This document shows, one piece after another, positions 33,869 through 43,012 of a stretch of DNA of 64,000 nt. The notes under the pieces were generated by a model. That model saw nothing but the letters and a program-made list of their open reading frames with translations, did not search any database and was not told the origin of the DNA. Within the stretch, counting starts at the first letter, position 1. Every line of letters starts with the position of its first letter. The stretch is from an uncultured Clostridia bacterium (GTDB lineage: Bacteria; Bacillota; Clostridia; Christensenellales; Pumilibacteraceae). The stretch lies in contig CAMWLQ010000001.1 in assembly GCA_947175195.1 (NCBI GenBank), positions 186,001 to 250,000 of the forward strand, written 5' to 3'. Position numbers and translations under genes: made by a program.

Positions 33869-35659
33869 TTAGTCTTCCCAAAGGTTTTTAAAATTGTCCG
33901 TATAGGTCTTGGAATGTTTTTTGTAGTTGTACGTGAAAACGTTGTTCGACCAGTTGGTATAGGACGCGTTTTCGCGGTTGGTCTTGATAGGCTCCTCGAG
34001 CAAGTCGTAATAGGTTTGCGAGCCGTTGGGCGACGTTACGTCGTTCAACCCGACTATGCCCTTTTGCGTAACCGACGACAAGTACATGATATGCACGCCG
34101 TAATCGGTTATTACGGGCTGAGCGTAAACCTGACCGACCTCGATAGACCTGCGCATTTCGCGCGCGGCGTCGGCAAACTCTTGCATATACGTTTCGCTCT
34201 CGCCCTCGTCAAGCTCGTACTTAACCACATAACCCTTGTCGTTGCCGAACGCACCGGGGTCGGTATTGTACAAATAGATAAGGTCGTTAAACGCGTCGTT
34301 TGCGCGCTGTACGTTGCCCGCAAGCGGAGTCATAACCGAACGCACATGCGACATTACGTCATCCACCGTCATGGGGCTACTCAGGTCGTCCTCGCCGTCC
34401 ACATGCGGGTAGCACGTAATAGACTCGACAAGCTGTTCGCGGAACAATTCGACTTTTTCCTTCTTTTCGGAGTCACTCAAATTCTTGATGTCGGGACGGT
34501 TTTGGAACGCGGTAAGTGCCGCTGTTTGTTCGTCCGAGAACGGCAACAAAATGTGCTTGACGTAGAAATAATTGTTGTTGGCGTGATAAAGCACGGTAGT
34601 AGATCCGCCGCTCATTGCGCTGTCGTATTCGGAAATATCCGCGTCAAACCTGCTGAGCTGATCGTTGAGCAGCGTGTTGTAGCTTTTTTCCACCTCGTCA
34701 TACTGAACGGTAACTCTGTCCGTCAAGTGTTCCTGCATAGCGGTAATCTTTTGCGAACGCTCGAGATTTTCGCCGCTGAGGTAGTACATTATATAGCCGA
34801 ACTCGCTCGTGCTTTCGTTCATGGGATAGGAATACTCGCCGATCTTGGGATAGACCGCCTCTATGCCCTGCGTGTCTATAAGCTTATCGATAGCCTTGAT
34901 TTCGGCGTTGATTTTGTTTTTGAGCCACTTGCGTGCGGGCTTGTCCAAACGGAAATCGTCCTCTACGCGCGACTTGATAAGCGCAAGAAATCTGCTCATA
35001 GCCTCGCGCTCCAAGCTGCGCGCGTCGCTGTCCCCACTTACGCCGGGCCACGATACGCGGTCGGGCGTCCAAACGGTGGTTTCGGGCTCGGTCGGCTCGT
35101 CGGCGTCGGCACTGTCGGTAGCGTCGGGCTTGACGGGATACGTCGTGCTCGAAGACGAGGTGTCGGCGTCTATCTCGATGATTTGTTCTTGATCGCGCTC
35201 CGAAAGTATATTGTTTTTGAGCGAAAGCAACGTGTTGTCGATTATGCTGTAAATGTCGCGGCGAATTTCGTTTTGCTGCGACAAGCCCCATTCCACTTGA
35301 TTGCTGTCTATAAGCGCGTCAACCTCGTTGGCTACAAGCTCGATGCTTATGAGCATGCGCACGCAGTACTTGTACATACCCTCGGCGTCACCCGAAAAAG
35401 ATGACGCAAGCGAGCTTGCGTTGCTATTGACGTATTCCAGCAAATCGCGCTTGTAAATAATCTTCTTGTCCGTCTTGTATTCGTAAGTCTTGCCTACGCC
35501 ATCGTCGTCAAGCACAACGTTGGTGATTGTGTACGATTTAACAACCGCGATTTCTTGCTGCATATCGCGCGCGTCGTCGTGACTGAAGAACGAACAGCCC
35601 AAAAGCATGCACGCCGTAAGGGCAAAAGTCAATATTACTACAAAAATGCGTTTTAACAC
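33869..35659 (-). CDS. Parvulin-type (PrsA-like) foldase lipoprotein
   Basis: A 596-residue secreted lipoprotein with lipobox LLGC (Cys22). A long helical N-terminal region (about 35-330) resembles SurA/PrsA chaperone domains. The parvulin signature is split: the first strand NYFYVKHILLPFSDEQ (about 385) and the C-terminal part GAFGNDKGYVVKY ... QPVITDYGVHIMYLSS (about 495-555) are separated by about 100 residues instead of a compact 90-residue domain. Expected role: peptidyl-prolyl isomerase or chaperone for exported proteins at the outer face of the membrane. The start is GTG with AGGTG upstream; it has its own promoter. Confidence 0.82.
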   Translation of the reverse strand: MLKRIFVVILTFALTACMLLGCSFFSHDDARDMQQEIAVVKSYTITNVVLDDDGVGKTYEYKTDKKIIYKRDLLEYVNSNASSLASSFSGDAEGMYKYCVRMLISIELVANEVDALIDSNQVEWGLSQQNEIRRDIYSIIDNTLLSLKNNILSERDQEQIIEIDADTSSSSTTYPVKPDATDSADADEPTEPETTVWTPDRVSWPGVSGDSDARSLEREAMSRFLALIKSRVEDDFRLDKPARKWLKNKINAEIKAIDKLIDTQGIEAVYPKIGEYSYPMNESTSEFGYIMYYLSGENLERSQKITAMQEHLTDRVTVQYDEVEKSYNTLLNDQLSRFDADISEYDSAMSGGSTTVLYHANNNYFYVKHILLPFSDEQTAALTAFQNRPDIKNLSDSEKKEKVELFREQLVESITCYPHVDGEDDLSSPMTVDDVMSHVRSVMTPLAGNVQRANDAFNDLIYLYNTDPGAFGNDKGYVVKYELDEGESETYMQEFADAAREMRRSIEVGQVYAQPVITDYGVHIMYLSSVTQKGIVGLNDVTSPNGSQTYYDLLEEPIKTNRENASYTNWSNNVFTYNYKKHSKTYTDNFKNLWED

Positions 35660-35692
35660 TTGTTTACACCTATACCGATTAGAGTACCTATA

Positions 35693-35721
35693 ATTATACT
35701 AAACTATGACGAAAAAATCAA
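35693..35721 (-). promoter_or_regulatory. Promoter of the parvulin lipoprotein gene
   Basis: TTGATT (35716-35721), 17-bp spacer, TATAAT (35693-35698) on the minus strand. Confidence 0.8.
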
Positions 35722-35756
35722 ACGATTTACTATGTTTTTTGCCAATAAAATCTTTT

Positions 35757-36275
35757 TTATTCCTTGACGGTAATCGTTTTGATAACAATGGGGTTGAGCG
35801 GGATGTCGGAATAATACTGCCACCTGCCCGTTCTCACCTTGCCGTAAGCTACGGCAGTCTTAATGCTTTGCTCGTCGGCGCACTTGCCGAAAGCGGCATA
35901 CTCGCCGTTGAGGTGCGGGGTGTTTGCCACGCAAATAAAGAACTGGCTGGACGCGCTGTCCTTAACGTTGGTGCGCGCCATGGATATTGTGCCTTTGGTG
36001 TGCTGTACGGGATTAGGCACGCCGTTGCTCATGAACTCGCCCTTAATGGTGGACGCCTCCTTTTGCACAAGCCCGCGGCGCTCGTCCCAAACGAATCCGC
36101 CGCCCTGAATCATAAACCCGTCTATTACGCGGTGAAAGCACAGCCCGTCGTAAAAATGTGCCTTGCACAGCTTGACAAAGTTGGCGACCGTTATGGGCGC
36201 GGCGTCGGGATAAAGCTCGAGGTTGATAATGTTGCCGTCGGTGAACTCGATGCTACAGTAAATTTTGTTTTCCAT
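35757..36275 (-). CDS. Peptidyl-prolyl cis-trans isomerase, cyclophilin type
   Basis: A 172-residue cytosolic cyclophilin. The active-site pattern is intact: FHRVIDGFMIQGG (catalytic Arg and Phe), GTISMARTNVKDSASSQFFI and AAFGKC. No signal peptide. AGGAG lies before ATG 36275, 21 bp after the dusB stop, so it is likely read from the mazG-dusB transcript. Confidence 0.95.
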   Translation of the reverse strand: MENKIYCSIEFTDGNIINLELYPDAAPITVANFVKLCKAHFYDGLCFHRVIDGFMIQGGGFVWDERRGLVQKEASTIKGEFMSNGVPNPVQHTKGTISMARTNVKDSASSQFFICVANTPHLNGEYAAFGKCADEQSIKTAVAYGKVRTGRWQYYSDIPLNPIVIKTITVKE

Positions 36276-36296
36276 GATTATCTCCTAAATAATTTT

Positions 36297-37193
36297 TTAA
36301 TTAAGTCGCTCGCACTCGTCCAGTGCGAACATTACATCCGAAACCTTATCAGCTACGTTTACTGCGTTTCTAAGCGCCTTACTGCCGTTTACGCGGCGAA
36401 AGTAATGCACAAAAAACTTGCGCGTCTGATTGATTGTATACCGTTCGTCAAAGTACTGCGTAAGCAGCTCGATATGCCGCCGCGCCACGCCGAACGGGTC
36501 GGGATCCTTGTCGTCAAACACGTGCGGATTGAACAGCGCCTGCCGCCCTATCATGAGTGCGGCTATCGATGGAGCCGCGGGAAAAAGCTCGTATATATCG
36601 CCGTTTGCTATTATCGGTATGGGCGAGCTTTTTGCAATCTCCAACACCGCCCCGCCGTCCGAAATGCCATTATACAGCTGCTTGGCGTACCTGCCGTGCA
36701 CAGTTACAGCCGCCGCGCCCGCTTTTGCCACGCTGTCGATTAACTCCGCGGCTTGGTCTTCTTCAATGTAGTAGCCCAGCCGCGTCTTGACGGTGACGGG
36801 CTTGTCCGTAACGTCCTTGATAGCGCGCACTATTTGTCCCGCGCGCTCGGGGTTGTTGAGCAATGCCGCCCCGTCGCCGTTTTTGACTATCTTTGGCATG
36901 GGACAGCCCATGTTAATGTCTATTATATCGCAGTCGATAGTTTTTGCCGCTGCGGCAAAATCGGCAGGGTCGTTGCCGAACAGCTGAATACACGACGGGC
37001 GTTCCACCTCCGACAGCCGCATTAGCTGTTCGGTCTTTTGGCTGCCATGCGCAAGCCCGCGCACGGACACCATTTCCGTGACGGTAAGCCCCGCGCCGCA
37101 CTCCCTGCACAGCGTGCGGAACGCCACGTCGGTATACCCCGCCATCGGCGCAAGTATGCCGCCCGTTATTGTGTACTTGCCAAGCTGCAACAT
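36297..37193 (-). CDS. dusB: tRNA-dihydrouridine synthase
   Basis: A 298-residue flavoenzyme that reduces uridines in tRNA D loops. Signatures: APMAGYTDVAFRTLCRE at the FMN site, DINMGCPMPKIVKNGDGAALL with the catalytic Cys, KTRLGY, TVHGRYAKQLY and IIANGDIY. The start has AGAGGG and lies 7 bp after mazG. DusB is the usual Firmicutes subtype; the letter is a family-level guess. Confidence 0.95.
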   Translation of the reverse strand: MLQLGKYTITGGILAPMAGYTDVAFRTLCRECGAGLTVTEMVSVRGLAHGSQKTEQLMRLSEVERPSCIQLFGNDPADFAAAAKTIDCDIIDINMGCPMPKIVKNGDGAALLNNPERAGQIVRAIKDVTDKPVTVKTRLGYYIEEDQAAELIDSVAKAGAAAVTVHGRYAKQLYNGISDGGAVLEIAKSSPIPIIANGDIYELFPAAPSIAALMIGRQALFNPHVFDDKDPDPFGVARRHIELLTQYFDERYTINQTRKFFVHYFRRVNGSKALRNAVNVADKVSDVMFALDECERLN

Positions 37194-37200
37194 ATACCCT

Positions 37201-38064
37201 CTATTTTATTTCCGAAATCTTGGTTTTGACAAGCTTGTTAAGCTCGACCTCCGCGTCCGCGCCGTTATCGGCAAGCAGCGCCGCGCAAGCGTCGATAGCG
37301 GCGGCATAGTCCTTGGTTGCTATTGCCCTGTCGAGCGCCTCTTGCGGGTCGGATTTATAGCCGGCTTTTTTGAGCTTTTTGTACGTCTTTTGCGCAAGCA
37401 GCAGCGACGGAAAATTATCGGGCAGCTTGTCGAGTATGGTCTTGACCGAATCGTAATGCTTTTCGGTAGCCTTTGCCTTGTCCCACAGCTTATGCGCCTC
37501 GTCGGCATCGCTCGCGCTTTCGTCGCCGAATATGAACGTGTGCCTGCTTATCAGCTTTTTGCACAGCCCGTCGCACACGTCGTTAAAGTCGAACTCGCCC
37601 GCGCGCCGCGCTATGTCCGACTGGAGCAACGACTGCAAAAGCACGTCGCCGAACTCCTCGCGCATACCCTCGGTATCATGCTTGTCTATTGCGTCCACCG
37701 CCTCGTAAGCCTCTTCTATCATGTTGATACGAATGCTCTCGTGCGTTTGCGCTCTGTCCCAAGGGCAACCGTCGCCGTCGCGGGTCAAACGCGTAATAAC
37801 GCGCATTGCGTCGACGGCGTTGTACCGTTGCTTGTCAAAGTCGCGCTGTGCGGGCACGGATACGTCTTTGGCGCAGCCAAGCTTTGCGGTGGTCGTTTGC
37901 TTGCCGTCGGCGGTGCAGTCCACGTCGCCGTACAGCCCGATAAGCTTGCTCTTAACTTGCTCAAACGTATCGGCGGTTATATCGCATATACCCACTGCCA
38001 ACGAAGTATCTATTACGGGCAGGCGCAAAAACGTTTCGCCGTCCACAATAAGCGTGTTTTTCAT
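37201..38064 (-). CDS. MazG-family NTP pyrophosphohydrolase, N-truncated YabN-like
   Basis: A 287-residue protein. The C-terminal half is a MazG domain with metal motifs MIEEAYEAVDAI (EExxE) and EEFGDVLLQ (ExxD), preceded by CPWDRAQTHESIR. It would cleave non-canonical NTPs to NMP and PPi. The first about 80 residues (SLAVGICDITADTFEQVKSKLIGLYGD) resemble only the last part of a tetrapyrrole-methylase domain, as if a YabN-type fusion had lost its N-terminal half. ATG 38064 is chosen (GGAAC upstream); the longer frame to 38115 would overlap the M3 peptidase gene. Confidence 0.88.
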   Translation of the reverse strand: MKNTLIVDGETFLRLPVIDTSLAVGICDITADTFEQVKSKLIGLYGDVDCTADGKQTTTAKLGCAKDVSVPAQRDFDKQRYNAVDAMRVITRLTRDGDGCPWDRAQTHESIRINMIEEAYEAVDAIDKHDTEGMREEFGDVLLQSLLQSDIARRAGEFDFNDVCDGLCKKLISRHTFIFGDESASDADEAHKLWDKAKATEKHYDSVKTILDKLPDNFPSLLLAQKTYKKLKKAGYKSDPQEALDRAIATKDYAAAIDACAALLADNGADAEVELNKLVKTKISEIK

Positions 38065-38066
38065 TA

Positions 38067-39770
38067 TTATAGTTCCTTTAGCAGTTTGTTCAGGTGCGCC
38101 GTTATTTGCTTGCACACGTCGCTCATAGCGCCGTTATCGAACGGGCTTTTAAGCCCCGCCTCGTGCGCCAAATCCACAATGGACTTTGTGCCGCCCGCCT
38201 CGACTAAGTTCAAGTATTTTTTGAGTGCGTCCTTAAAGTCCACTGCCGCAAGCTCGCCGAACTGCAGCGCCAAGCATGTAGACAGGCAGTAATCTATATA
38301 ATAGAAAGGCGCCTCGTAAATATGCTTTTGGTACTGCCACCTGCCGCCGTCGCATATGAACGGTATATCGCTCATATCGACGTAGGGGCGGAACTCGCCT
38401 TCCAGCTTGAGCCACAGCGCGCGCCGCTCGGCGGGAGTCATGTCGGGATTTTCGTAAACGAGCTGTTGGAAATAGTCGACCGTCACGCCGTACGGCAAAA
38501 AGTCGAACGCGTCGAATATTTGCTGGTACGTGGCGGCTACTGCGCGGTCGCCGTAAAAATATTTGTTGTAGCTGTTGCACAGCGCCTCCATGCTCATCGA
38601 ATGAGTTTCGGCTGTTTCCATGCCGCCCACAAACAGGTCTATATCCACGTTGTTGACGGCGGCGCGCTCAAACGCATAGGCGTGACCGAACTCGTGCGTA
38701 AGCACACCCACGTCGTCCATTGTGCCGTTAAAGTTGGCAAAGATAAACGGCTGAGCGTAATCGTACAGCATTTCGGCATAGCCGCCGCCCATCTTGCCCT
38801 CGCGCGACACGTAGTCTATGGCTTGCGCCGCGCACATATTGCTAAAGAACTTGCCGAGCGCGGGGTCCATATCGTCGTAAATCTCTTGCGCCGCAGCAAA
38901 CATCTGCTCGGCATTGCCGACGGGATCTATGTTGCCGCCCACAATGTAGTTGTCGTTGTCGTAAAGGTGTATGCCGCCCGTCAGTCCCAACCGCTCGGCA
39001 AGCTCGGCTTTCAGCTTTTTGAGCGCGGGCACGACGTCCTTCAATACCGATTCGCGGAACACGGCAATCTCCTTCCTGCCGTAGCCGATATGCCCTATGC
39101 GCAAATCGCCCATTTCCACAAAGTTGTCAAAGCCCATTTTGCGCGCCATACCGGTGCGCACCTTGACCATTTTGTCGTAAATATCGTCCAGCTTGTCGCC
39201 GACGGTGGCAAGCGTTTGTCCGATTACCGTAAACGCCTTTTTGCGCACCGCTCTATCCGCGTCCTTGCAAAAGCCGTGCATCTCGCTGAGCGTTACGTTC
39301 CTACCCTCCCACGGGTAGGCAAGCGAGGCAAGCAGCTTGTCGTACTCGGTGACAAGCTTGTTCTCCTCTATGCAGTCCTCTATGATACTTTCGTCCATGA
39401 CGCGCAAGCCCGCTTGTATGTTTTGCACTATTATGGGGTTGATAACCGCGCCCAGTCCGTCAGCATACGGCGACGACATCAACGCACGGTTAAACTCCGT
39501 GCTCTTTGCCGAAAGCGCGGGCAGGTTTTCGTCGTAGTAATCCTTTTCGGCAGCGTAGAACTCGTCGCGCACGTCAAGCGAATGTCGTATCATTGCAAGA
39601 TTGATTTGAGTGACGAACTTGGCGTAATACGCGTTTACCTCGGCGCGAACGTCCGCAAGCGCCTGTGCGCTTTTTGCCTGCTTTACGCGCGCCGTAGCAT
39701 TGTCGTAATACTCGGCGGCTTTCTTTAAGTCAACGCGCTCGTACTTGTACTCGGATATTTTCTTGACCAT
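38067..39770 (-). CDS. M3 family oligoendopeptidase
   Basis: A 567-residue cytosolic zinc peptidase of the PepF/M3 group. The zinc site HEFGHAYA (His359, Glu360, His363) and downstream glutamate GGMETAETHSMSMEAL are present. The N-terminal half is helical, as usual. It degrades short peptides. AAGGAG before ATG 39770; perfect promoter boxes upstream. First gene of a likely M3-mazG-dusB-cyclophilin transcript. Confidence 0.93.
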   Translation of the reverse strand: MVKKISEYKYERVDLKKAAEYYDNATARVKQAKSAQALADVRAEVNAYYAKFVTQINLAMIRHSLDVRDEFYAAEKDYYDENLPALSAKSTEFNRALMSSPYADGLGAVINPIIVQNIQAGLRVMDESIIEDCIEENKLVTEYDKLLASLAYPWEGRNVTLSEMHGFCKDADRAVRKKAFTVIGQTLATVGDKLDDIYDKMVKVRTGMARKMGFDNFVEMGDLRIGHIGYGRKEIAVFRESVLKDVVPALKKLKAELAERLGLTGGIHLYDNDNYIVGGNIDPVGNAEQMFAAAQEIYDDMDPALGKFFSNMCAAQAIDYVSREGKMGGGYAEMLYDYAQPFIFANFNGTMDDVGVLTHEFGHAYAFERAAVNNVDIDLFVGGMETAETHSMSMEALCNSYNKYFYGDRAVAATYQQIFDAFDFLPYGVTVDYFQQLVYENPDMTPAERRALWLKLEGEFRPYVDMSDIPFICDGGRWQYQKHIYEAPFYYIDYCLSTCLALQFGELAAVDFKDALKKYLNLVEAGGTKSIVDLAHEAGLKSPFDNGAMSDVCKQITAHLNKLLKEL

Positions 39771-39788
39771 AAAAAACTCCTTTTTTTA

Positions 39789-39818
39789 ATTATATAAAAA
39801 GAAAGCGTATTTTGTCAA
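39789..39818 (-). promoter_or_regulatory. Consensus promoter of the M3 peptidase operon
   Basis: TTGACA (39813-39818), 18-bp spacer, TATAAT (39789-39794) on the minus strand. Confidence 0.85.
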
Positions 39819-39827
39819 GCAAAGATA

Positions 39828-39857
39828 AATGGACGCTCGACATAGCAAGCGTCCATT
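39828..39857 (-). terminator. Hairpin after the GH13 gene
   Basis: Stem AATGGACGCT/AGCGTCCATT (10 bp) with a 10-nt loop, 24 bp beyond the GH13 stop. The trailing T-run on the minus strand is weak. Confidence 0.55.
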
Positions 39858-39881
39858 CTTCATTCACTTTTTAATTCCGAA

Positions 39882-41417
39882 TTATTTAAACACCGTGACC
39901 GATACGGGCGGAACGGCGACCGTGCCGTTCTTGTTGGGCTTAGCCTCCTTACCCGTAGAGAACACAACGGTCGCTTTGACGGGAATGTCCACCGTTACAG
40001 TTTGCTTTACGGCGAGCGGATTGACAACAACGGTGAGCCCGCCGCGCTTGTACACCAGTGGCTCGGCGCCGACCGCGTGAACAAATTCCAAATCGGTAGA
40101 GCAAAGCTCCTTATTCGCCTTGCGGAATTCAAACAGCGATTTTACAAAGTTAAGCAACGACTTTTTGTCCTTAAGCTGTGCCTCCACGTTTACCGCCTTG
40201 TCCGTTTCGGTAGGCAGGAAGGTGCGCTCGGCTGCGGAAAATCCCGCGTTCTTGGTAGTGTTCCATTGCATAGGCGTGCGCGAGCCTGTGCGCGCAAACC
40301 CACATTCCACGGACGGCAGGTCGGATTGATATTTCATGCCTATCTCGTCGCCGTAGTACATAAACGGCACACCGGGAAGAGTGAACAGCGTTGCGTATAT
40401 CGCTTTGAGCTGGTCGACCGTGTAGTGCGGAGCAAGCCGCGGCGTGTCGTGATTGCACGATATTATGGCGATATTGCCGTTGTCCTTAACGGCGTCGTGC
40501 CATTCGGAAAAGCGCTTGGCAAATTCCGCCGCGTCGCCGCGCCCTTGTATGTCGAAATAGCTGTGCTCGCCCGCCTCCTCGTACCTGACAAGCCTGTTGT
40601 AAGGATTGCCGTGGTGGTCGAGCATGAAATCGGCATGGAAACCTGCGCGTATCGCCTGAGGATTGGACCATTCGGAAACGAGCACCGCGTCGGGATATTC
40701 GTTGTCCAGCATTTTGCGTATATCGCGCCACACCTCGCTGGTAGCGGGCTTTTCGCTTTGCGGTCCGTCGTTCTTTACAAGCGAGTCCGCCATATCCACG
40801 CGGAAACCGTCCGCGCCCCTATCCAGCCAAAACCGAATGACCGATTTGAGCCATTCGCGCGTAGCTTTTGCCGCGTCGGACTTGTACGACATTTGCCAGT
40901 CGGGCTCGGTAATCTCGTTAAAGCCGTAGTTGAGCGACGGCTGGGTGGAATAGTAGTTTACAATATAATTGCCCGTGCGGTCATGCCTGCCCGAAATCGC
41001 CTTAAAGCCCTCGGGGAATTGCCATTCGTGATTGGTCCAAATAAAGCGGTCGTACATTTCGTTGCGCACGTTTTCCGCGCTGCGCAAAAAGTCGGGGTTT
41101 TGCTCGGAGGTATGTCCGGGGACCAAGTCCAAAATGACGCGAATACCGCGCGCGTGCGCCGCGGAAATAAACTCGTCAAAGTCCGCCTCCGTACCGAAAC
41201 GCGGCGATACCTTAAAGTAATCGCGCACGTCGTAGCCGCCGTCCATAAACGGCGAATCGTAGTGCGGGTTAAGCCAAATAGCGTCGGCGCCCAGCTCCTT
41301 GATGTAGTCGAGCTTGCTCGTTATGCCCTTAAGGTCGCCGTACCCGTCGCCGTTTGCGTCCATGTACGAATTGGGATAGATCTCGTAAAAGATTGCCGAT
41401 TTCAGCCAGTTACTCAT
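39882..41417 (-). CDS. GH13 alpha-glucosidase / oligo-glucosidase
   Basis: A 511-residue alpha-amylase-family enzyme without signal peptide, so cytosolic. It has FYEIYPNSYMDANGDGYGDL (domain start), nucleophile Asp208 in GFRVDMAD, acid/base Glu249 in LVSEWS and Asp324 in CNHDTPR. The C-terminal beta domain ends VSVTVFK. The GDGYGDLKGI pattern suits oligo-1,6-glucosidase/alpha-glucosidase (GH13 subfamilies 23/31); exact linkage preference cannot be decided. GAGG precedes ATG 41417. It lies 43 bp after the Wzz-like gene. Confidence 0.92.
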   Translation of the reverse strand: MSNWLKSAIFYEIYPNSYMDANGDGYGDLKGITSKLDYIKELGADAIWLNPHYDSPFMDGGYDVRDYFKVSPRFGTEADFDEFISAAHARGIRVILDLVPGHTSEQNPDFLRSAENVRNEMYDRFIWTNHEWQFPEGFKAISGRHDRTGNYIVNYYSTQPSLNYGFNEITEPDWQMSYKSDAAKATREWLKSVIRFWLDRGADGFRVDMADSLVKNDGPQSEKPATSEVWRDIRKMLDNEYPDAVLVSEWSNPQAIRAGFHADFMLDHHGNPYNRLVRYEEAGEHSYFDIQGRGDAAEFAKRFSEWHDAVKDNGNIAIISCNHDTPRLAPHYTVDQLKAIYATLFTLPGVPFMYYGDEIGMKYQSDLPSVECGFARTGSRTPMQWNTTKNAGFSAAERTFLPTETDKAVNVEAQLKDKKSLLNFVKSLFEFRKANKELCSTDLEFVHAVGAEPLVYKRGGLTVVVNPLAVKQTVTVDIPVKATVVFSTGKEAKPNKNGTVAVPPVSVTVFK

Positions 41418-41459
41418 ATAAACCTCGGTATGCTTTGTGCGGAACGCTTTCCGCCGTGA

Positions 41460-42902
41460 TTATTCTTTGTCTTGTTTTCCGTCGTCGGGCGTTTGTTCGG
41501 TCTTGTTAGTCGAAGACGCCTTTGCCATTTTTACGCCGGTTACAATGCCTGCGGCAAGCAACGCGACAATAACGGCAACCGCGTACACGACAAGAAGGTT
41601 AAAGTCCATGCTCCTGCGCGTAACGACGGGCGGCTGTACTTGACTGACGGACGACGACACAAACGTGGTGTCGTAGTAGTCGGACACGGTGGCGTTTACC
41701 TTTTGTATAAACTCGACCGTTTGGCTTTCCAATGCGTTCAAGTTGGCAATGGCGTTTTGAATGGTTTGCTCGTCCGTTTGCGATTCGTCTTTAAGCTTTT
41801 CAAGACGGGTTTCTATATTGTTGAGCTGAATTGTATATTCCTCTACCAGCTCGGTGTATTCAGCCAAACGGCGGTGAAGGGTATCGTAAATTTCGGGATA
41901 TTCCGTTTTTTCGGTATGCACGCCGCTCGTGTCGGTAGACGACGTGGTGGGATTGATAGTGGCTATTTGCGCCTGCAGTCTTTGAATAGACCCGTTTTCG
42001 CCGTCCAACGCCTCAAGACGGTTTTGTATTTCGGTTTGCGTGGACAAAAGCGCGTTGCGCGCCGTGGTCTTGTTGCGCCATACGTTGTTGGAAAGTATAT
42101 ACGCGTTGAAAAGACTGTAATTGTTGCGCAAAATACTCAGGTCGCTGAGCAGCTGCGTAAACGAAGTGTTGTTCTCGGTGGACACAAAACCCGCGCCCTC
42201 TTCCGACATTTCTTGAAGGAACGACTTGACCGAATCCAGCGACTGCGAATATATATCGTAAATATCAGTAAATTCCATATTTACGTTTTGGGACAGCGTA
42301 TACGAGTTTTCCGCGAACATCTTCGTAACCGAATACCGCTTTTGAAAATCCTTGTAGTAGCAAGCGACAATCTTGTTGAGCAGCAGCTTGGCTTGATCGT
42401 CGGACAAGCCCAATTCCGCGGGGTCGGATATTATTATATCAAAGCGTGTGGAATACATATTGTAATTGCGCAGCTTGTCCGATGCGGTTTTGTCGCCGTT
42501 TGCCGCTGCCTCGGTCAAACTTACGTATTCGTCGGTAAGCACGCCCTCCACGCGCATTGCGTTGCGCAGCGTGGATATGTCCTTTATTTTCTTTTGCAGG
42601 TTAGCCTCGGCTACCGCTTGCGCAAGCACAGTGGGGCTGATTATATTGTCCGTGTTAAGCGGCGCGCCGTTGGGGTCAAGCCCCTTTTCTATGCCATCGT
42701 AAATAAATTCTATCGAAGTCTGGGCAATGGGCTCGGACTTGGCGTAAACCTTGACAGGCACCGCAACGGCAGTGACCAAAAGCGCCGCGATAATGACGTA
42801 AATAACCATGCGCAGCCAGCTCTTTTGAAAGAACTTCCCTATCTTTTTAAAGGTCAAGCCCTCGGTTTCTTGTTCGTCCTCGTATACGTATTCTTTGTTC
42901 AT
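41460..42902 (-). CDS. Wzz-like / polysaccharide co-polymerase-type membrane protein
   Basis: A 480-residue protein with a cytosolic N-terminus (about 1-30), one TM segment (about 33-52), a large extracytoplasmic helical region with coiled-coil stretches (about 60-430) and a second TM segment (about 436-458), then a polar tail. This two-TM plan is that of Wzz/CapA chain-length regulators, but the PxxP motif is not clear and no polysaccharide genes lie nearby. Start ATG 42902 (MNKEYVYEDEQ) has GAGGAG upstream. Role in glycan assembly is tentative. Confidence 0.65.
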   Translation of the reverse strand: MNKEYVYEDEQETEGLTFKKIGKFFQKSWLRMVIYVIIAALLVTAVAVPVKVYAKSEPIAQTSIEFIYDGIEKGLDPNGAPLNTDNIISPTVLAQAVAEANLQKKIKDISTLRNAMRVEGVLTDEYVSLTEAAANGDKTASDKLRNYNMYSTRFDIIISDPAELGLSDDQAKLLLNKIVACYYKDFQKRYSVTKMFAENSYTLSQNVNMEFTDIYDIYSQSLDSVKSFLQEMSEEGAGFVSTENNTSFTQLLSDLSILRNNYSLFNAYILSNNVWRNKTTARNALLSTQTEIQNRLEALDGENGSIQRLQAQIATINPTTSSTDTSGVHTEKTEYPEIYDTLHRRLAEYTELVEEYTIQLNNIETRLEKLKDESQTDEQTIQNAIANLNALESQTVEFIQKVNATVSDYYDTTFVSSSVSQVQPPVVTRRSMDFNLLVVYAVAVIVALLAAGIVTGVKMAKASSTNKTEQTPDDGKQDKE

Positions 42903-42937
42903 GTTTTCTCCTCGTACGTCCCGTTTGGGATATATGT

Positions 42938-42966
42938 AGTATAACACCGAAAGGCATTAAAATCAA
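42938..42966 (-). promoter_or_regulatory. Promoter of the Wzz-like/GH13 pair
   Basis: TTGATT (42961-42966), 17-bp spacer, TATACT (42938-42943) on the minus strand. A possible TATAAT for the divergent SDR gene (42984-42989) lies just beyond. Confidence 0.75.
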
Positions 42967-43012
42967 CATTTTATTGCAATATTTATAATAGTATTTGCAA
43001 AAACTACTTAAT

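Noticed and set aside
33914-35404. 496-residue plus-strand open frame
   Set aside because: Antisense shadow of the parvulin lipoprotein gene; no ribosome site, no motifs.
38322-39728. 468-residue plus-strand open frame
   Set aside because: Antisense shadow of the M3 peptidase (HEFGH) gene.
40002-41459. 485-residue plus-strand open frame
   Set aside because: Antisense shadow of the GH13 gene, whose catalytic residues are intact.
41472-42944. 490-residue plus-strand open frame
   Set aside because: Antisense to the Wzz-like gene, which has promoter, SD and clear TM layout; the plus frame is Arg/Val-rich noise.
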